NCBI GenBank assembly: GCA_016183235.1
Contig: JACPFA010000033.1
Span: 89,673 to 153,672, forward strand
Direction: 5' to 3'
DNA: 64,000 bases
From: Deltaproteobacteria bacterium
GTDB taxonomy: Bacteria; UBA10199; DSSB01; JACPFA01
The notes beneath the pieces were generated by a model that saw nothing but the letters and a program-made list of their open reading frames with translations, made no database searches and was not told the DNA's origin. Positions 16,460-25,877 of the stretch are shown one piece after another. The position numbers and the translations under genes are program-made. Position 1 is the stretch's first letter; each line of letters begins with the position of its first letter.

Positions 16460-17448
16460 ATTTGCCTAACAGAAATTTTGGCTTCTTTGAGGAGTTCGAC
16501 TGATTTTTCGCCTAAAGGATAATTGGCGTTATAGATCACCTCAATGATACCCGAATTAATGATCATCTTGGTGCAAGTAAGGCAAGGCGAAAAGGTGGTG
16601 TAAATCGAGGCGTCTTTGATGGCTACCCCATGATAGGCCGACTGAGTAATGGCATTTTCTTCGGCATGAGAACAAACACATTCATCTAAATTTTTGCCCG
16701 AACCTGAGAAACTATGACAACGCGGGCACCCGCCCTCGTTACAATTGGTGATGCCACGGGGCGTGCCGTTATAACCCGTTGAAATGATCCGTTTGTCTTT
16801 TACCAACACGGCGGCTACTTTGCGTTTGAGACAATTGCTGCGCATGGCTACCGTGCGAGCGATCTCCATAAAATATTCATCCCAGGTGGGCCGGGGTTGG
16901 GCTTTTAACAAGGTCAAAACCAAAGGCCTCACTTTTTCTCGCAGCTCTTCTAAAGTGCCATTATTTTCAATTTCGACATCTCGCATTTTGGCCACTAAAT
17001 CTAATTGCTGGGCGTTGGGGTCAGCATTAGCTGCCTCACGTTGTTCTAAACTTTTGAAGGCCTCTAACGTGGTGGGGTCGCCTTCGCGTGCCCGTGTTTT
17101 AATGCGCTCGAAGCGGGCCGCAGGCAATGCGGTGATATGGAATAATTTAAAAGTAGGTTCACGCCGCAACACCCGAACTTCTTCAGGGTTGCGAATCGAA
17201 TCAATCACGTAATTTTTATCGCTATCGAGCTTGGCCATGGTCTTTTCGGCCAATACGCCAGGCCCGCCAAGTTTACGCAGTTCATTGCCAATTTTGATTA
17301 AATTTTCTCGCAACACAGCTTCTTTTCGATTGGTTAATTCGTCGCGCAGGACATCGGAGAGCGAAAAATAAATAAACCCATTTTCTTTTAAAACGGCGGC
17401 CACTTCACCCTTACCCGCCCCGTTCTTTCCCGTTAAGCCAATGATCAT
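16456..17448 (-). CDS. P-loop nucleotide kinase-like / dCMP deaminase fusion
   Basis: From the ATG at 17448 the protein has 330 residues. The first half is a P-loop domain: IIGLTGKNGAGKGE with Walker A, FSLSDVLRDEL, and VIDSIRNPEEV, like dephospho-CoA or dNMP kinases. The second half is a deoxycytidylate deaminase: CNEGGCPRCHS, CSHAEENAI with the zinc-binding H-A-E, and SPCLTCTKMI with PCxxC. The domain order matches the antiviral deaminase AvcD in outline, although AvcD is longer. A housekeeping role in dUMP supply is the alternative. It sits beside a toxin-antitoxin pair, which makes defence plausible but unproven. Confidence 0.8.
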   Translation of the reverse strand: MIIGLTGKNGAGKGEVAAVLKENGFIYFSLSDVLRDELTNRKEAVLRENLIKIGNELRKLGGPGVLAEKTMAKLDSDKNYVIDSIRNPEEVRVLRREPTFKLFHITALPAARFERIKTRAREGDPTTLEAFKSLEQREAANADPNAQQLDLVAKMRDVEIENNGTLEELREKVRPLVLTLLKAQPRPTWDEYFMEIARTVAMRSNCLKRKVAAVLVKDKRIISTGYNGTPRGITNCNEGGCPRCHSFSGSGKNLDECVCSHAEENAITQSAYHGVAIKDASIYTTFSPCLTCTKMIINSGIIEVIYNANYPLGEKSVELLKEAKISVRQI

Positions 17449-17492
17449 GTCAAAAACCTTACACGGCCCTAAAAAGAGTGTCAAATTAAAGA

Positions 17493-17543
17493 AGTAATTT
17501 TTGAGTGACAGGAGGTATCCTCGGCTGTCACTCAAGAATTACT
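17493..17543 (-). terminator. hairpin after the secreted YHYH-like gene
   Basis: AGTAATT.TTGAGTGACAG pairs with CTGTCACTCAA.AATTACT around a 13-base loop. On the minus strand it overlaps the stop of the upstream gene, and a T-rich stretch follows. It separates that gene from the kinase/deaminase fusion. Confidence 0.65.
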
Positions 17544-18474
17544 ATTGTAACTCCATCTTCAACTGACAATGCTTTTCTTTGCGTTTTTCTACACTGTAGC
17601 GTTTACAATATAATTCTAATTTATCTTGTTTAATTTTCTTGCGCTTGGGCGCTTTAACCGTCCCATAACAAAATTGCTCTACACGGTTGTAATAAGGGTC
17701 CATACCCAAAACCGTTCCATCTTTCATAATCCGCAAGACTTGGTAAATTTCAAAGGGGGATTCTTTTTTAGCAAGATAATAAAGATTTTGTTTATCGGTG
17801 CTAAACGGGGTTGACTTGTAACGACGCAAAATTTTTCTGTCTTGCGGGGTTGGATTTTGTTTCATGTTTTCTAAACCCATGGTTTCAATTTTGCGTTCAT
17901 AATCTTGAAAAGAAATGAGCTCTGCCTCATTGAATGAAAATCCACAGGTATTTTTCTTAACGACGTATTTACCAGGATGAGTGTTAGGGTAATTTTCTAA
18001 ATGGAGATCATGGGTATAAAGCCCAACGAAATATTTGCGATAGCGTTCGTAACGTTCTTTATAACTACTCGTGGCTGAGAAAATAACCGCACCCAAAATA
18101 ATGGCCCCCAAAACAATAGCGGCTGCAGCTAATTCAGCCTCGGGATCGTGGCCATGGCCATAACCTCCATAATAATAAGAATCATAAGAATGATAGTGAT
18201 GAGTCGTAACCGTGCTATTACTTGAATACCCTAGAGTGCCGGCCCCACATTGATAGCTACTATGTACCACCGGGGCAGGATGAGCTTTGCCTTTAAACTC
18301 GTGACAATGCAGAATGCCTTTTTCAACCCCTGACCAACAATTGCAATCTTCTTCACAAATATGGCAACCATAAGCATCGGTTTCACCTGGATGCGAAACA
18401 GCTTGCCCTATTGGAGTTATCACCAATAAAAAAACCATCCCATAAAGACAGATTTTTTTTGGAAACATATTCAT
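17542..18474 (-). CDS. exported protein with HPG..GCH cysteine/histidine motif, unknown
   Basis: The 310-residue protein starts with a signal peptide (LYGMVFLLVITPIGQAVS). A Cys/His cluster follows directly: HPGETDAYGCHICEEDC then ILHCHEF. This resembles the short HPGxTDxxGCH...YHCH motif found in various exported proteins. A Ser/Tyr/His/Gly-rich region and one hydrophobic segment (AAAAIVLGAIILGAVIFSA) precede a basic C-terminal half that I do not recognise. The motif may bind metal. It is a single-gene unit ending in a hairpin. Confidence 0.6.
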   Translation of the reverse strand: MNMFPKKICLYGMVFLLVITPIGQAVSHPGETDAYGCHICEEDCNCWSGVEKGILHCHEFKGKAHPAPVVHSSYQCGAGTLGYSSNSTVTTHHYHSYDSYYYGGYGHGHDPEAELAAAAIVLGAIILGAVIFSATSSYKERYERYRKYFVGLYTHDLHLENYPNTHPGKYVVKKNTCGFSFNEAELISFQDYERKIETMGLENMKQNPTPQDRKILRRYKSTPFSTDKQNLYYLAKKESPFEIYQVLRIMKDGTVLGMDPYYNRVEQFCYGTVKAPKRKKIKQDKLELYCKRYSVEKRKEKHCQLKMELQ

Positions 18475-18610
18475 TCCCCCTTGAGTTAGAAATTTTAGCC
18501 TATTCCATCAAATTTTCACACCTCATTTTAGAGACTTAAAGCACCCAAATTGCGACTTGCATTTTTCATAAATCAGACTATTTAGGGGGTGGTTTAAAAA
18601 AGGAGCGCCA

Positions 18611-19306
18611 TTGAAAGATCAAATTGAAAAGCTAATAAGTTACGGTAAGTTGGATTTTGAAATCCACGAAATTCAGTCTCAATTAGAAGATATTCCACAA
18701 AATTTAAGGCTTTTAGAAGAAACCTGGCAACAGGCCAAACTTGCTTATGATACACAAAATACCCTCTTAGTCGAAAAAGAAACCCTATTACATTCTCTAC
18801 AACAAGAATTCGCCACCGACCGAGATAAAACCAACGAAAAAGAGGCCCGGCTTCATCAAATTAAGACCCAAAAAGAATTTCAAGCCATCACCAAAGAAAT
18901 TGCCGATACCAAGCGCATCAACCATGAAAAAGAAACCAAGATCAATCAATTGACTCAAGAGGTAGAACCGCTCAAAACTGTGGTTGCCGAATTAAAAACC
19001 AAACTCGATGCGGCGTGGAGTACTTACAGCCAAGAAAAAGAATCTTTTAGTGAAATTCAAAATGAACTTAGCAACAAAATCACTGAAATCTTAGAGAAGA
19101 AGAGAGCTATTGAAATCAAACCGATGTTGTTAAGTAAATATGAGCGTATTTATAAAGTCCGCAAACCCGCTCTTTCACAAGTGGCATCAGGCAGTTGTAA
19201 TGAATGCAATATACGTATTTCACCTCAGGTCATTAACTTAATGCATCTACAACCCGACTTATACACTTGCGCAAATTGTGGACGAATTTTATACTTGGCT
19301 CACTAA
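18611..19306 (+). CDS. coiled-coil protein with C4-type zinc ribbon
   Basis: The start is a TTG at 18611, supported by AGGAG six bases before it. Residues 1-170 form long antiparallel coiled coils rich in E, K and Q. Residues 195-229 hold a C4 zinc ribbon (GSCNECNIRISPQ and YTCANCGRILY). This is the widespread small zinc-ribbon family sometimes linked to RNA handling. The gene begins a unit with a short hypothetical gene, RNase HI and then rnpB, so an RNA-processing role is a fair inference. The exact function is unknown. Confidence 0.82.
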   Translation: MKDQIEKLISYGKLDFEIHEIQSQLEDIPQNLRLLEETWQQAKLAYDTQNTLLVEKETLLHSLQQEFATDRDKTNEKEARLHQIKTQKEFQAITKEIADTKRINHEKETKINQLTQEVEPLKTVVAELKTKLDAAWSTYSQEKESFSEIQNELSNKITEILEKKRAIEIKPMLLSKYERIYKVRKPALSQVASGSCNECNIRISPQVINLMHLQPDLYTCANCGRILYLAH

Positions 19307-19316
19307 AAGGTAAACT

Positions 19317-19601
19317 ATGAAAAAAATCCCCAAAGATGCTTTAGCAGAGCTTCTGATTTACATCGCTGAGCATGAAACCTTTGCTTCGCTCAAAGATTTC
19401 TCGAGTTTTAGGCCCGCCGAAGTGCGCTTTGCTTTAAAAGAATTGGCCATGCAACTGAAAAAAGAATTGCAAAGAGACGGGGTGAGCGGGGTTGATATTG
19501 CTAAATTAAAAGGGATTGATAAACGCACCAAACAAATTCTCTCGGCACTATCCCCTCGCGAAAGCAAACTCCTCTTAAGAGCATTCTCCATCGATGGCTA
19601 A
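19317..19601 (+). CDS. conserved-looking small protein, unknown
   Basis: The 94-residue helical frame lies 10 bases after the zinc-ribbon gene and overlaps RNase HI by eight bases, so it is part of the same operon. The sequence is regular and charged (ELAMQLKKELQRDGVSGVDIAKLKGI), with a final KLLLRAFSI. No domain is recognised. Coupling to a zinc-ribbon protein and RNase H suggests nucleic-acid work, but that is inference only. Confidence 0.65.
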   Translation: MKKIPKDALAELLIYIAEHETFASLKDFSSFRPAEVRFALKELAMQLKKELQRDGVSGVDIAKLKGIDKRTKQILSALSPRESKLLLRAFSIDG

Positions 19602-20010
19602 AAAACTCATCCTTTACGCCGATGGCGCCTCACGTGGTAACCCCGGCTTAGGGGGAGCAGGCGCGGTTCTTAAAGATAAAACCGGAAAAACTCTGGAAGA
19701 AATCACCTACTTTGTGGGCCAAGCGGTCACCAACAATGTGGCTGAATATACCGCCTTGCTCGTAGGTCTAGAAAAGGCCTTGGAATTAGAGACAACCGAG
19801 ATAGACATCTTTATGGATAGCGAATTAGTGGTGCGCCAAATTAAAGGTGAGTATCAAGTTAAGAACGAAAAACTTTTAGAGATTTTCGTTCAAGTTCAAA
19901 GGCTATTAAAAAAATTTTCTTCTTATAAAATCCAACACATCCCCCGCGAAAAAAACAAAGAAGCCGATCGCCTTTCCAACCAAGCCATTAACTTAAGAGA
20001 CATGGCTTAA
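19594..20010 (+). CDS. RNase HI-family ribonuclease
   Basis: The 138-residue protein is a single RNase H domain that would cut RNA in RNA-DNA hybrids. The catalytic acidic residues are visible in order: LYADGASRGNPG, NNVAEYTALLVGL, FMDSELVVRQI, and REKNKEADRLSNQA. It lacks the basic protrusion of E. coli RnhA, so it resembles the shorter bacterial/archaeal type. It is the last gene before a stack of long hairpins and then rnpB. Confidence 0.93.
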   Translation: MAKKLILYADGASRGNPGLGGAGAVLKDKTGKTLEEITYFVGQAVTNNVAEYTALLVGLEKALELETTEIDIFMDSELVVRQIKGEYQVKNEKLLEIFVQVQRLLKKFSSYKIQHIPREKNKEADRLSNQAINLRDMA

Positions 20011-20031
20011 ATCATTTGCAAATAGAGCCAC

Positions 20032-20242
20032 GTCTTTTCGGCGTCATTGTTGTGGTGAAGCCGGCGCTCCAGCGGCGACCCTTATGCGGATTTGCCGGCA
20101 CGGAATCCTTCCGCGTTCCCCCATCATGGGTCCCTGCCTTCGCAGGGATGACATGGGCCTCGGCTTTCCATGCCGGCAAATCCGCATAGGGGGCCCCGCC
20201 GCTTCCGCGATGGCTTCACCACAACAACGACCCCGAAAAGAC
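20032..20242. repeat. long imperfect hairpin downstream of rnhA
   Basis: GTCTTTTCGG.GTCATTGTTGTGGTGAAGCC.GCG on the left pairs with its complement ending CCGAAAAGAC on the right. A second level of pairing (TGCGGATTTGCCGGCA) encloses a short palindrome (CCCTGCCTTCGCAGGGATGAC). No gene is supported here. Confidence 0.8.
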
Positions 20243-20268
20243 TTTTCTGTAAATATTTGCAGAAATAT

Positions 20269-20543
20269 AAAAAGTTTTTCTGAGAGGGGCTAGAGGGTAA
20301 CTTGAGAGCCTTTTAGCGCAGGAGGGCGGCTCCTTCGAGAAGCCTCAGGACAGGCTCCGGAGGGTATCTGTCATTGCGAGCCCAACGGGCGTGGCAATCT
20401 CACCGGTTAAACCGAGGAGATTGCTTCGTCCCCTCGACAGACTCGGGATAAACTCCGACTCCTCGCAATGACAGAAGCCCTCCTTAAGCCGACCGGGCGC
20501 GGGCTCTCAAGTTACCCTCTAGCCCCTCTCAGAAAAACTTTTT
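20269..20543. repeat. long hairpin sharing its core with 3006-3178
   Basis: Outer arms AAAAAGTTTTTCTGAGAGGGGCTAGAGGGTAACTT pair almost perfectly. The GAGAGCC-closed core (TTTTAGCGCAG, CAGGACAGGCTCCGGAGGG, CCGACCGGGCGCGGG) matches the element at 3006-3178, whose outer arms differ. A short TGTCATTGCGAG-type palindrome (20369-20473) is inserted in the core. Confidence 0.82.
20369..20473. repeat. TGTCATTGCGAG-type palindrome nested in a longer hairpin
   Basis: TGTCATTGCGAGCCCAACGG..GGCAATCTC and GAGATTGCTTCG....CTCGCAATGACA form the palindrome. More than 50 bases at its left side are repeated almost unchanged at 60747-60806. Confidence 0.85.
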
Positions 20544-20594
20544 AGGTACGGTAATTTGCAAATGAAATGGAAAAATGTCGTTTCAAAACCCGTA

Positions 20595-20625
20595 TTGACT
20601 TTTGGATGACAATGCTCAAACCTAG
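20595..20625 (+). promoter_or_regulatory. possible promoter of rnpB
   Basis: TTGACT at 20595-20600 lies about 35 bases before the expected 5' end of RNase P RNA, but the -10 region (around CCTAGAT) is a poor match. It is offered only because the spacing fits. Confidence 0.3.
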
Positions 20626-20631
20626 ATGCGA

Positions 20632-21056
20632 GGCAGAGAAAGAAGGTCGCTTTGGGGAGCCTCTGAAAAAGCTCCAGATGCAAGGCAGGCTGAGGAGGCC
20701 GACTGAGGCGTACTAACAAGTACGCCGCAGGGAGTGCCGACGAAGACAACGCAGCAGATGGACTTTTGCAGAGGCTCCCCCAGAGAGGAAAGTCCGGGCA
20801 CCAGAAGAGCACCGTAGTGGGTAACACCCATCCTATTTGTCGAAAGACAGGTAGAGGACTAGTGCAACAGAAAGTATGTACGTCCGCTCGCGCGGAGCTG
20901 TAGTGAAATCAGGTAAACTCTACGGGGTGCAAAACCAAATAAGGAGTTGTTTCGCTCTTAACCATGACTCCGGGTAGGTTGCTTTATGACCCGCACAGTA
21001 ATGTGTGTGGCAAGAGAAATGATCTTCCACGACAGAACCCGGCTTATTTCTCTGCC
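20632..21056 (+). ncRNA. rnpB: RNase P RNA, bacterial type A
   Basis: This is the catalytic RNA of RNase P, which trims tRNA 5' leaders. Helix P1 pairs GGCAGAGAAA at the 5' end with TTTCTCTGCC at the 3' end. Conserved blocks follow in order: GAGAGGAAAGTCCGGGC near 20783, ACAGAAAGTATGTACG, GGGGTGCAAAACCAAATAAGGAG, GACTCCGGGTAGGTTGCTT, and CCACGACAGAACCCGGCTTA at the end. Helix P3 is greatly enlarged by a repeat-like hairpin (20654-20780). A long hairpin with a T-run starts at the 3' end. Confidence 0.96.
20654..20780 (+). repeat. repeat-like expansion of rnpB helices P2/P3
   Basis: GGGGAGCCTCTG.AAAAG.TCCA..TGC pairs with its complement ending CAGAGGCTCCCC. The tip is GAGGCGTACTAACAAGTACGCC. 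The CAAAAGTC and GTACGCCTC words recur in the long-hairpin family, so I read this as such an element accommodated inside the RNA. Confidence 0.7.
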
Positions 21057-21058
21057 TT

Positions 21059-21237
21059 ACTAAGGAGCCCCTAAGGTTCTACACATCTTGCTTCGGCTTA
21101 TGGCCTGCGACTTCGTCAGGCTCGTCAAAAGTCCTCGACGTAGCGCTTTGGCTACGCCTCCGGGCTTTTGACTTCGCCTTCCTTGTCTCGGCTCATAATC
21201 CTATGCAATATGTGCAGAACCTTAGGGGCTCCTTAGT
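21059..21237. terminator. long hairpin and T-run ending rnpB
   Basis: ACTAAGGAGCCCCTAAGGTTCT.CACAT pairs with ATGTG.AGAACCTTAGGGGCTCCTTAGT and is followed directly by a run of eight or more T. An inner stem reads TCAAAAG..CTCGACGTAGCG and CGCTACG-like complement, then GGGCTTTTGA. It would terminate rnpB transcription and belongs to the long-hairpin repeat family. Confidence 0.75.
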
Positions 21238-21247
21238 ATTTTTTTTA

Positions 21248-21518
21248 AGTGAATTGACTGTGAATGGTTTGTGGATGATTGAGGCCTAAAATTATTTTAC
21301 TTTATTTTTCAATGGTTTACAAATGACGCTGCGCAATATTTTATAATATTTTTTTAAAGGCATTTTTCCACACCCACGCTAGACGCTTAATTTTCAATAG
21401 TTTGCAAGGCACCCCCATGGCAAAGTCGGTCTAGTCAATAAAAAAACAGCTTTCCTCACCACGAATCATCATTAATCGTGGATTGGCCGGGCATCTCATC
21501 AAAAATTGGGTGAGGACG
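21248..21518. other. intergenic region before nrdJ without a gene
   Basis: I see no coding frame here. It is AT-rich and holds two related words (TTTTCAATGGTTTACAAATG and TTTTCAATAGTTTGCAAGG). A branched palindrome at 21454-21515 has outer CCTCACC/GGTGAGG and inner CCACGA/TCGTGG. It does not contain a cobalamin riboswitch B12 box. Confidence 0.5.
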
Positions 21519-21547
21519 TTGACACACTACATCTTGTGGTTTAGGCT
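21519..21547 (+). promoter_or_regulatory. promoter of nrdJ
   Basis: A consensus TTGACA at 21519-21524 is followed after 17 bases by a weak TAGGCT. NrdR box 1 lies between the two elements, as expected for a repressed nrd promoter. Confidence 0.5.
21524..21539 (+). promoter_or_regulatory. NrdR box 1
   Basis: ACACTACATCTTGTGG matches the NrdR palindrome acaCwAtATaTwGtgt at most positions. It is paired with box 2, 33 bases away centre to centre, about three helical turns. Confidence 0.75.
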
Positions 21548-21556
21548 GTAGCTCAA

Positions 21557-21572
21557 CCACTACATATTGTGT
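21557..21572 (+). promoter_or_regulatory. NrdR box 2
   Basis: CCACTACATATTGTGT is the better of two NrdR-like boxes and lies 27 bases before the nrdJ ATG. Tandem boxes about three turns apart are the standard NrdR arrangement for ribonucleotide reductase genes. Confidence 0.78.
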
Positions 21573-21598
21573 TTTTGTTGGGAAGGAGGACTCTATTT

Positions 21599-24500
21599 AT
21601 GGCAACCAAAACAGCTATCCGTCAAACTTCGGTTCGTAACCGTAAACAAACTTTAGACGTAGCCCAAAAGGGCCTTAGCGTTAGGCGTTTATTTACTCGA
21701 GCGGGGGTTGATGCTTACGAAAATATCAACTTTGTTCAACGTCAGTCCACTATTATTGACCCTGACGGATCCGTAGTTTTTCAAATGGATGCCGCTGAAG
21801 TTCCAGAAACTTGGAGTCAATTGGCCACCGATATCTTGGTCCATAAATATTTTCGTAAACGCGGTGTTCCTGTAACCGGTGGCGAAAATTCGGCTAAACA
21901 AGTTTGCCATCGTATTGCCCATGCCATTCGCCAAGCCGGTGAAGCCTTTGGGGGATATTTCAAAGACGAGGCCGAAGCAGAAAGTTTTGAACAAGAACTT
22001 AAACACATTCTCATTTCCCAGAAAGGCGCCTTCAACTCTCCGGTTTGGTTCAACTGTGGGTTGTGGCACGAATATGGCATTGCGGGGAGTGGGGGTAATT
22101 TTGCTTGGAATCCAGAGACACGACAAATTGAAATGATGGCTAATTCTTACCAAGCTCCCCAATGTTCGGCTTGTTTTATTCAATCGGTTGATGATGACCT
22201 GATGAGTATTTTTGATCTCATCAAAAGTGAAGCTCGATTATTTAAATACGGCTCGGGCACGGGCACGAATTTTTCAAAAGTTCGTGGCAGACAAGAACGG
22301 TTATCAGGTGGCGGCACTTCGTCGGGTCTCATGAGTTTTCTTGAAGTCTTAGATAAGGGTGCTGGTGCTACCAAAAGTGGTGGCACTACCCGGCGCGCTG
22401 CCAAAATGGTCTGCCTCGATATGGACCACCCTGAAATATTAGATTTTATTAACTGGAAGGTTCGCGAAGAAGACAAGGCCAAGGCCCTCATTGCAGCCGG
22501 CTATCCCAGTGATTTTAATAGCGAGGCCTACAAAACTGTTTCTGGGCAAAATTCTAACAATTCATTGCGCGTAAACGATGAATTTATGCAAAAGGCTTTG
22601 AGTGGGGGGCAATGGAACACAACTTTTCGCACCACAGGTGAAGTTTGCGAAAGCTATGATGCCAGCCACTTGTTAGAACAAACTTGCACGGCCGCCTGGC
22701 GCTGCGCTGACCCTGGCTTACAATACGACTCCACCATTAATAAATGGCACACCAGCAAAAATTCGGGCCGCATTAACGCAAGCAATCCGTGTGTGACTGG
22801 AGACACCGTTGTTGCCACAACTGAAGGGCTCAAGCCTATTATAGAACTTGTTGGGAAATCGGCAGATATTTTAAGTTTTGATGGGCGGATCGTCCATACT
22901 TCAGAAGTTTTCGCCACAGGGTTCAAACCTGTTTTTGAACTTAAAACTCAAAGTGGTTATACACTCAAGTTGACTGAAGATCATAAAGTTTGGACTGTCA
23001 ACCGTGGTGATGTCCCTGCCATAGAACTAAAAGATACCGACCAGTTTGTTTTAGTTCCAGGGCACTTTGGCACCACTCACTTAGAACAAAAAATGGCTGA
23101 ATGGATTGGCCTTTGTGTTGGAGATGGCTGCAAGGCCAAAGATGCCCAAGGGCTTATCACAGTCACCATGGCAAGTGAAGAGAATGAAATTTTACAAGAA
23201 TATGTCGATTATTTAAATACTCTCAAAGCAGATCGAAAAATTGCCGGTGTTCGATATACTGAGACAGGAGTTCGCACAGCCACTTCGGCACAAGTTATCA
23301 AAGAAGTGGTCGATAATTACGCAGTCCTTGATGAAGGTTCCGCTAAAAAAAGATTCGCCATCGAAGCATTTCAACTCGACAAATCAAGTGTTGCAGCCAT
23401 TTTACGTGGTCTATTTACCACCGATGGCACGGTCGCAAACTATGGAGAAAAATCACAATACGTTGCCCTTGATTCGACGAGTCTTGTCCTACTTCAACAA
23501 GTTCAAAAAATGCTTCTTTCTTTTGGTATCAAGTCAAAGATTTACGAAAACCGCCGGGCAGGAAAACTCAACGCCCTTCTACCTGACGGAAAAGGCAACG
23601 CAAAAATCTATCCCGTACAAGAGATCCATTCATTAAGAATCAGTCGTAGCTCGCGGATTTTGTTTGAACAATTTATTGGGTTCCATCCCCGCTCACAAAA
23701 GTCAAAGGCATTGCAAGAACTCAATCAAAAGGTCGGTGTCTATCAAGACCATTTAATAGATACTTTTAAATCTCTCACTCCCCTCGGTATTCAAAAAGTT
23801 TATGATTTACGAGAGCCTCTAACTCACCATTTTGTTGCCAACGGTTTGCTAGTCCATAATTGTTCTGAATATATGTTTTTAGACGACACGGCCTGCAATT
23901 TGGCATCGGTTAACTTGAGCAAATTTTTAGATGAAGCAGGTAATTGGGATGTTGAAGGTTACCGCCATACAGCTCGCATGCTCTTCATCGCCCAAGAAAT
24001 TTTGGTGGATTTTAGTTCTTACCCCACTTCTAAAATTGCCCTCAATAGCCATGACTATCGACCCTTAGGTTTGGGTTATGCCAACCTGGGTTCTTGTTTG
24101 ATGCGATTAGGCATCCCCTACGATTCAGAAGCCGGCCGTGCCATTGCGGCTGCCCTCACGGCCATTCTTTGTGGACATGCTTACAAAACTAGTAGCGAGA
24201 TGGCCGCTAATAAAGGCCCCTTCCCAGGCTACGAAAAAAATCAAGAACCCATGGTAGAGGTCATGAATTTGCACCGTGATCACGCTTACAAAATTGATGA
24301 GCGGCATTGCCCAAAAGATTTATTAAAAGCCGCTCATGAAGATTGGGACGCCGCGGTAGAATTGGGCGAAAAATTTGGCTATCGCAATGCCCAGGCCACG
24401 GTTTTGGCGCCCACTGGCACGATTGGTTTATTGATGGATTGTGACACCACAGGGATTGAACCCGATTTTTCTTTGGTGAAATTTAAAAAGCTGGCCGGCG

Positions 24501-25852
24501 GCGGTTATTTTAAGATTGTCAACCAATCGATTCCGGCGGCTTTAAAAAAGTTGGGTTATTCGGCGCGTGAAATTGCTGATATTGTCACTTATATTCGTGG
24601 CACATCTTCACTCCGCAATGCCCCGTTCATCAATTTTGAAACTTTAAAGCAAAAAGGCTTTACTGAAGCTGAGTTAGATAAAATCGAATCTAAACTCGAA
24701 GGGGTGTTTAACTTAAGCCAAGCGTTTTCAGTATTTAACATCGGAGAAGAAACTCTTGCCCGTTTAGGATTTCAAAAATCCAAAACCTCAGACGCCAACT
24801 TTAATTTACTCAAAAGTTTAAGTTTTACCGATGAACAAATCGAAGCAGCTGAAGTTGTTATTTGTGGCACCATGACCATTGAAGGGGCTCCTCACTTGAA
24901 TCCTGAGCATTTGCCCATTTTTGATTGTGCCAATAAATGCGGCAAAAAAGGCAAACGCTTTCTCTTACCGATGAGTCATGTGAAAATGATGGCCGCAACG
25001 CAGCCCTTTATTTCGGGGGCCATTTCTAAAACGGTGAATCTTCCTCATGAAGCCACTGTTGAAGATATCCGCCAAATTTATGTAGAAGGTTGGAAGTTGG
25101 GCCTAAAGGCCATTGCCCTTTATCGCGATGGTTGTAAAGCCAGCCAGCCTTTATCTTCGGGTACAGAGCAAAAAGAAAAGACGGAGCCGGCGCCTGAAGT
25201 CATTGCACCCAAACCACTGGAACGAAAACGTCTTCCGCTCAAGCGCCGTGGTTTCACACAAGAGGCGCGGGTTGGCGGGCATAAGGTTTATTTACGCACC
25301 GGCGAATATGAAGATGGTGCCTTGGGTGAAATTTTTATCGACATGCACAAAGAAGGTGCTGCCTATCGCAGCATGATGAACTGCTTTGCCATTGCGGTTT
25401 CCTTAGGCTTGCAATACGGGGTCCCACTCAAAGAATTTGTAGATGTATTTACCTTTACCCGTTTTGAACCTCAAGGCTCGGTAGATCATCCTAATATTAA
25501 ATTTGCCACCTCCATCATCGATTATATTTTCCGAGTGATCGGCTTGGAATATATGGGCCGAACCGACTTTGTGCAGGTGAAACCTGAATCGGTTACCCCC
25601 ACCAGTATTGAGCCAGTTCAGTCGCTGCCGCCTGCAGCAGCAACTGAAAGTTCTCCAAAACTAGAATTAATCCAGGGCCAAAAAGAAGAAGACCCACAAT
25701 TAGCCGCAAATAGTTTGGGCAAGAGTTTGAACAGTCAACTTTCTACCATGATGGGTGATGCCCCCTTCTGCGACAGTTGTGGTCACATCACGGTGCGCAA
25801 TGGGGCCTGCTATAAATGCCTGAATTGCGGCAATTCGATGGGCTGTTCATAA
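21599..25852 (+). CDS. nrdJ: vitamin B12-dependent ribonucleoside-diphosphate reductase with intein
   Basis: Class II reductase makes deoxynucleotides using adenosylcobalamin to form the thiyl radical. The ATG at 21599 follows GGAAGGAGG. Of 1,417 encoded residues, 357 are an intein (residues 398-754), leaving a 1,060-residue enzyme. Visible blocks are [37 protein letters not shown], the NPCSE active-site motif split by the intein before its Cys, LAPTGTIG, a C-terminal TSCPD-type region ([19 protein letters not shown]) and a cysteine-rich tail ([18 protein letters not shown]). Two NrdR boxes precede it. Confidence 0.96.
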   Translation: MATKTAIRQTSVRNRKQTLDVAQKGLSVRRLFTRAGVDAYENINFVQRQSTIIDPDGSVVFQMDAAEVPETWSQLATDILVHKYFRKRGVPVTGGENSAKQVCHRIAHAIRQAGEAFGGYFKDEAEAESFEQELKHILISQKGAFNSPVWFNCGLWHEYGIAGSGGNFAWNPETRQIEMMANSYQAPQCSACFIQSVDDDLMSIFDLIKSEARLFKYGSGTGTNFSKVRGRQERLSGGGTSSGLMSFLEVLDKGAGATKSGGTTRRAAKMVCLDMDHPEILDFINWKVREEDKAKALIAAGYPSDFNSEAYKTVSGQNSNNSLRVNDEFMQKALSGGQWNTTFRTTGEVCESYDASHLLEQTCTAAWRCADPGLQYDSTINKWHTSKNSGRINASNPCVTGDTVVATTEGLKPIIELVGKSADILSFDGRIVHTSEVFATGFKPVFELKTQSGYTLKLTEDHKVWTVNRGDVPAIELKDTDQFVLVPGHFGTTHLEQKMAEWIGLCVGDGCKAKDAQGLITVTMASEENEILQEYVDYLNTLKADRKIAGVRYTETGVRTATSAQVIKEVVDNYAVLDEGSAKKRFAIEAFQLDKSSVAAILRGLFTTDGTVANYGEKSQYVALDSTSLVLLQQVQKMLLSFGIKSKIYENRRAGKLNALLPDGKGNAKIYPVQEIHSLRISRSSRILFEQFIGFHPRSQKSKALQELNQKVGVYQDHLIDTFKSLTPLGIQKVYDLREPLTHHFVANGLLVHNCSEYMFLDDTACNLASVNLSKFLDEAGNWDVEGYRHTARMLFIAQEILVDFSSYPTSKIALNSHDYRPLGLGYANLGSCLMRLGIPYDSEAGRAIAAALTAILCGHAYKTSSEMAANKGPFPGYEKNQEPMVEVMNLHRDHAYKIDERHCPKDLLKAAHEDWDAAVELGEKFGYRNAQATVLAPTGTIGLLMDCDTTGIEPDFSLVKFKKLAGGGYFKIVNQSIPAALKKLGYSAREIADIVTYIRGTSSLRNAPFINFETLKQKGFTEAELDKIESKLEGVFNLSQAFSVFNIGEETLARLGFQKSKTSDANFNLLKSLSFTDEQIEAAEVVICGTMTIEGAPHLNPEHLPIFDCANKCGKKGKRFLLPMSHVKMMAATQPFISGAISKTVNLPHEATVEDIRQIYVEGWKLGLKAIALYRDGCKASQPLSSGTEQKEKTEPAPEVIAPKPLERKRLPLKRRGFTQEARVGGHKVYLRTGEYEDGALGEIFIDMHKEGAAYRSMMNCFAIAVSLGLQYGVPLKEFVDVFTFTRFEPQGSVDHPNIKFATSIIDYIFRVIGLEYMGRTDFVQVKPESVTPTSIEPVQSLPPAAATESSPKLELIQGQKEEDPQLAANSLGKSLNSQLSTMMGDAPFCDSCGHITVRNGACYKCLNCGNSMGCS
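22790..23860 (+). mobile_element. LAGLIDADG homing-endonuclease intein in NrdJ
   Basis: The intein begins at Cys398 ([13 protein letters not shown], block A), has block [13 protein letters not shown], and ends [10 protein letters not shown] followed by Cys+1. Between the splicing blocks are two dodecapeptide motifs ([10 protein letters not shown] and [12 protein letters not shown]) of a DOD endonuclease with acidic residues retained. Removing codons 398-754 joins NASNP to CSEYMF, the standard reductase sequence. The insertion point is the codon for the catalytic cysteine, so unspliced enzyme would be inactive. Confidence 0.95.
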
Positions 25853-25877
25853 ACTAAAATACTTTTTTTATCTCATC

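Noticed and set aside
20519..20831. Two minus-strand frames of 102 and 69 codons
   Set aside because: They cross a long hairpin and the 5' part of rnpB, so they are accidental.
21248..21598. Cobalamin riboswitch before the B12-dependent reductase
   Set aside because: No B12 box or matching fold is visible; NrdR boxes explain the regulation better.
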